Origin: SHLQ01 sp964610745
GTDB taxonomy: Bacteria; Actinomycetota; Acidimicrobiia; Acidimicrobiales; SHLQ01
Reading direction: 5' to 3'
Assembly (NCBI GenBank): GCA_964610745.1
Contig: CAZSYL010000060.1
Span: 1 to 23,705 of the forward strand
Length of the DNA stretch: 23,705 nt
How positions within the stretch are numbered: the first letter of the stretch is position 1; every line of letters begins with the position of its first letter. Below are positions 21,848 to 23,705 of this stretch, piece by piece. The translations under genes were made by a program, and so were the position numbers. The notes beneath the pieces were generated by a model. That model ran no database searches and was not told where the DNA came from. It saw only the letters and a program-made list of their open reading frames with translations.

Positions 21848-23125
21848 ATGTCCGGTGCTGATGTTCTCGATGACCTCCGTGCTCGTGGTCTGATCCACGA
21901 CACAACTGACCTGGAGGCGCTGCGCGAACGCCTCGATGCCGGACCGATCACGCTCTATCACGGCATCGATCCAAGCGCCTCGAGCCTGCACATTGGCAAC
22001 TACGTCGGCGTGCTGGTCTTGCGTCGGTTTCAGGACTTTGGCCACAACGTCATCGTCCTCGTTGGCGGAGCGACGGGAATGGTCGGTGATCCAGGTGGGC
22101 GATCAGAGGAACGCAACCTGCTCGATGAGGAGACGCTCGCGTCGAATATCGCCGGGATTCGCAGCCAACTCGAGCTGCTCGTCGACCTCGATCCCGACGG
22201 CGATGCCACCGCAGAGATGGTCAGTAACTATGACTGGACCAAAGACATAGGTGTGCTCGACTTTCTTCGAGATGTCGGAAAGCACGTGACCGTCAACCAA
22301 ATGGTCGCCCGCGACTCGGTGAAGAGCCGGATGGAGAGCGAACACGGGATCAGCTACACCGAGTTCTCCTACATGCTTCTTCAGGCAATGGACTTCCACT
22401 ACCTCAACGCCGAGAAGGGATGCGAGCTGCAGATCGGTGGTAGTGATCAGTGGGGCAACATTGCCCAAGGCGTCGATCTGATTCGTCGCCGTGAGGGAAC
22501 CCACGCCCACGGGCTGACGTGGCCGTTGATCACTAGGGCCGATGGCCAGAAGTTTGGCAAGAGCGTCTCGGGCGCTGTGTGGCTCGACCCCGAACGCACC
22601 TCCCCGTACGAATTTCACCAGTACTGGAAGAATACCGACGACCGCGATGTCGAACGGTTCCTACTTCAGCTCACGCTGCTCTCGATCGACGAGATCGGGA
22701 CCATCATGGCAAGTCACGCGGAGGCACCCCATGAGCGGCGTGCCCAGACGGCGCTCGCCGATGCGGTCACCGAACTCATTCACGGGGGAGAGGCAGTGGA
22801 CTCGGCGACGCGTGCGAGCAACGTTCTCTTTGGGGGTGCGCTGCCGACAGCCGATGACCTTCTCACTCTGAAAGGCGTCGTACCCGAGGCCGAGTTGGCC
22901 GCGAGTGGGCTTCACGAGACAGAACCGGTCGTCGACCTTCTCGTTGCCTCCGAGCTGGTGAAGTCGCGGAGAGAGGCTCGTCAGGCCATCGCCGATGGGT
23001 CGGTCCGCTGGAACGGTGCGAAGGTCGACGACGTCGAGTCGACGCTCGACGGCGCGCTCATTGCCGGTGCGATTGGGCTGCTTCAGCGGGGCAAGAAGAA
23101 CAAACGCCTCATCTCTGTTCTCTAA
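21848..23125 (+). CDS. tyrS: Tyrosyl-tRNA synthetase
   Basis: Charges tRNA-Tyr; a class I synthetase of 425 residues, normal for the bacterial TyrS type. The ATP signatures are HIGN (48-51, in place of HIGH) and KFGKS (235-239, the KMSKS loop). YHGIDPSASSLHIGNYVG (37-54) and GGSDQWGNI (197-205) form the tyrosine pocket, with EFSYMLLQAMD (172-182) also conserved. An S4 RNA-binding domain fills the last 65 residues or so (the segment with SELVKSRREARQAIADGSV). It is divergent from the penicillin-binding protein gene. There is no T-box leader and no room for one. No clear terminator hairpin with a T-run follows the stop. Confidence 0.97.
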   Translation: MSGADVLDDLRARGLIHDTTDLEALRERLDAGPITLYHGIDPSASSLHIGNYVGVLVLRRFQDFGHNVIVLVGGATGMVGDPGGRSEERNLLDEETLASNIAGIRSQLELLVDLDPDGDATAEMVSNYDWTKDIGVLDFLRDVGKHVTVNQMVARDSVKSRMESEHGISYTEFSYMLLQAMDFHYLNAEKGCELQIGGSDQWGNIAQGVDLIRRREGTHAHGLTWPLITRADGQKFGKSVSGAVWLDPERTSPYEFHQYWKNTDDRDVERFLLQLTLLSIDEIGTIMASHAEAPHERRAQTALADAVTELIHGGEAVDSATRASNVLFGGALPTADDLLTLKGVVPEAELAASGLHETEPVVDLLVASELVKSRREARQAIADGSVRWNGAKVDDVESTLDGALIAGAIGLLQRGKKNKRLISVL

Positions 23126-23266
23126 CCTTTCTATGTCACCCTTCTGTCTACACCTGGGCAGTTATCCAACGTCGGGATTACAGCTTTTGTGGGTTCGCGC
23201 CGATAGCGATGTAGAGCTGTCTAGAACTCACGCACGGTCGACGGTGAGGGGGTATCGGCAGGAACC

Positions 23267-23590
23267 CTACGAAACTTTGGAGAAATCCAGGATTTCTTTG
23301 TGGAACTGGTTGCGCGATCCCACAGCTCTCTGTAGTTTAATCAGTCGGCCCAGCCTCCTTGGAGCAGCGGCCGAAGGGCACCACCGGGCTGGAGTTTCAA
23401 CTCCTTCCTGAGTGTCATGCGCTTCTTGAAAACGGAGAAGAGGACGAAAAAGCCAGTGCGGATTCGTACCAATGATCGATTCGAGTCGATCGGTACGTAA
23501 TTCATACAGAAGCAACCGTTCTTGTTTGGTCTTGTCGCTACGGCGATGAGTCTCGACAATGAACACAATTCCGTTCCTGAACAAACTCAT
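23267..23590 (-). CDS. Doubtful hypothetical protein
   Basis: A 107-codon frame with no recognised family. Its first 55 residues read plausibly as protein, with a hydrophobic strand (GIVFIVET) followed by a charged helix (SDKTKQERLLLYELRTDRLE), while the second half is Arg- and Pro-rich and looks like random translation. The frame is open upstream of the ATG to a stop at 23621-23623, so it might be the remnant of a longer gene. No ribosome binding site or -10 element was identified. It covers three of the inverted repeats in this region, which argues against coding. Confidence 0.2.
   Translation of the reverse strand: MSLFRNGIVFIVETHRRSDKTKQERLLLYELRTDRLESIIGTNPHWLFRPLLRFQEAHDTQEGVETPARWCPSAAAPRRLGRLIKLQRAVGSRNQFHKEILDFSKVS
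23281..23297. repeat. Perfect 17-bp palindrome
   Basis: AGAAATCC-A-GGATTTCT has 8-bp arms around one base. As DNA it could be an operator; as RNA it gives a 7-bp stem with a 3-nt loop followed by only three T, too weak for a convincing terminator. Confidence 0.5.
23391..23404. repeat. Short inverted repeat GGAGTT-TC-AACTCC
   Basis: Six-bp arms with a 2-bp centre. It is near the level expected by chance alone but is one of four such structures within 420 bp. Confidence 0.3.
23465..23497. repeat. Bulged hairpin of two 6-bp stems
   Basis: CGTACC pairs with GGTACG and GATCGA pairs with TCGATC, giving 12 bp in all with a 3-nt bulge (AAT) on the left and a 6-nt loop (TTCGAG). No T-run follows. 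The structure is stable on paper and unlikely to be fortuitous. Confidence 0.45.
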
Positions 23591-23642
23591 TTCTAACGTG
23601 TGAGGGAAGTCAGGGACAACCTAACTAGAGGCCAGAAACACT

Positions 23643-23694
23643 GGTCTCGGCTAGAGAACACACTCGACTCGGTAGGGCTTGCTCTATCGAGACC
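23643..23694. repeat. Large stem-loop near the window end
   Basis: GGTCTCG (23643-23649) pairs with CGAGACC (23688-23694), and after a small internal loop TAGAG (23652-23656) pairs with CTCTA (23682-23686), leaving a 25-nt loop. This 12-bp interrupted stem suggests a structured RNA or a processing stem, possibly in a leader of a gene beyond the window. Confidence 0.45.
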
Positions 23695-23705
23695 CATGAT
23701 TTCAG

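Larger units (their letters stand above)
23126..23705. other. Lower-GC region after tyrS without a confident gene
   Basis: About 580 bp with GC near 50% in sampled stretches, clearly below the neighbouring genes. No recognised protein family, tRNA, rRNA or transposase was found here. It contains several inverted repeats, listed separately, and one weak minus-strand reading frame. It could be a long 3' or 5' untranslated region, the leader of an RNA operon continuing beyond the window, or remnant DNA. I cannot decide between these. Confidence 0.6.

Noticed and set aside
21779..22045. N-terminal extension of the penicillin-binding protein into tyrS
   Set aside because: Most of it is antisense to tyrS; the leader with its basic residues and hydrophobic stretch starts naturally at 21778, or at most 21814.
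23271..23290. Resemblance of ACTTTGGAGAAATCC to the 5' end of 16S rRNA
   Set aside because: The following sequence does not continue as 16S rRNA; the match is short and part of the palindrome at 23281.
1..23705. CRISPR arrays, insertion sequences, prophage genes, toxin-antitoxin pairs and tRNA genes
   Set aside because: I looked for regularly spaced repeats, transposase or integrase motifs and tRNA arms and saw none that held up.

Overview
The window reads as a chromosomal segment of an actinobacterium, probably of the Acidimicrobiia type (class assignment is inference). Grounds: high GC, the gene order RNA methyltransferase - pheST - argCJBDFRGH - mpg - tyrS, a paired clpP1/clpP2 locus beside a ClgR-type regulator, and -10 elements sitting 5-7 nt from start codons as in leaderless actinobacterial transcription. 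It is almost entirely core housekeeping DNA. No transposase, phage gene, CRISPR array, tRNA or rRNA was recognised. A 100-N gap with identical 55-bp flanks shows it comes from a short-read scaffold.

Layout. 1-725: 3' part of a TrmH/SpoU RNA methyltransferase. 738-2329 (minus): a translationally coupled pair, a Cof-type HAD phosphatase followed by an alpha/beta hydrolase, lying between the methyltransferase and pheS. 2448-5847: pheS and pheT. 5920-6237: a small two-helix membrane protein. 6243-14753: the whole arginine operon argC-J-B-D-F-R-G-H, with a perfect ARG-box palindrome and a -10 element before argC and mostly 4-bp start/stop overlaps between genes. 14780-14879: the gap. 14942-15517: mpg.

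15599-16833: clpP1 and clpP2, with a palindrome resembling a ClgR box upstream. 16816-17178 (minus): a ClgR-like regulator whose end overlaps the end of clpP2 and which terminates in Leu-Ala-Ala. 17262-17867: a Nudix hydrolase. 17871-21778 (minus): a cell-envelope unit made of a PASTA class A penicillin-binding protein, a one-helix membrane protein and an FkbM methyltransferase. 21848-23125: tyrS. 23126-23705: lower-GC DNA with several inverted repeats and no confident gene.

How the genes work together. The arg genes cover acetylated arginine synthesis from glutamate to arginine: ArgJ recycles the acetyl group, ArgR is encoded inside the operon, and its likely operator lies at the operon head. 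PheST and TyrS charge tRNA. The Clp block looks like a self-contained proteolysis circuit: an intact ClpP1, a ClpP2 that keeps Ser but has lost the catalytic His and Asp, and a short-lived activator. The most interesting items are the degenerate ClpP2, the ClgR/palindrome circuit, the consistent leaderless promoters, the duplicated argB start, the possible lipobox on the penicillin-binding protein, and the false assembly gap. I did not find a clearly new multi-gene system.
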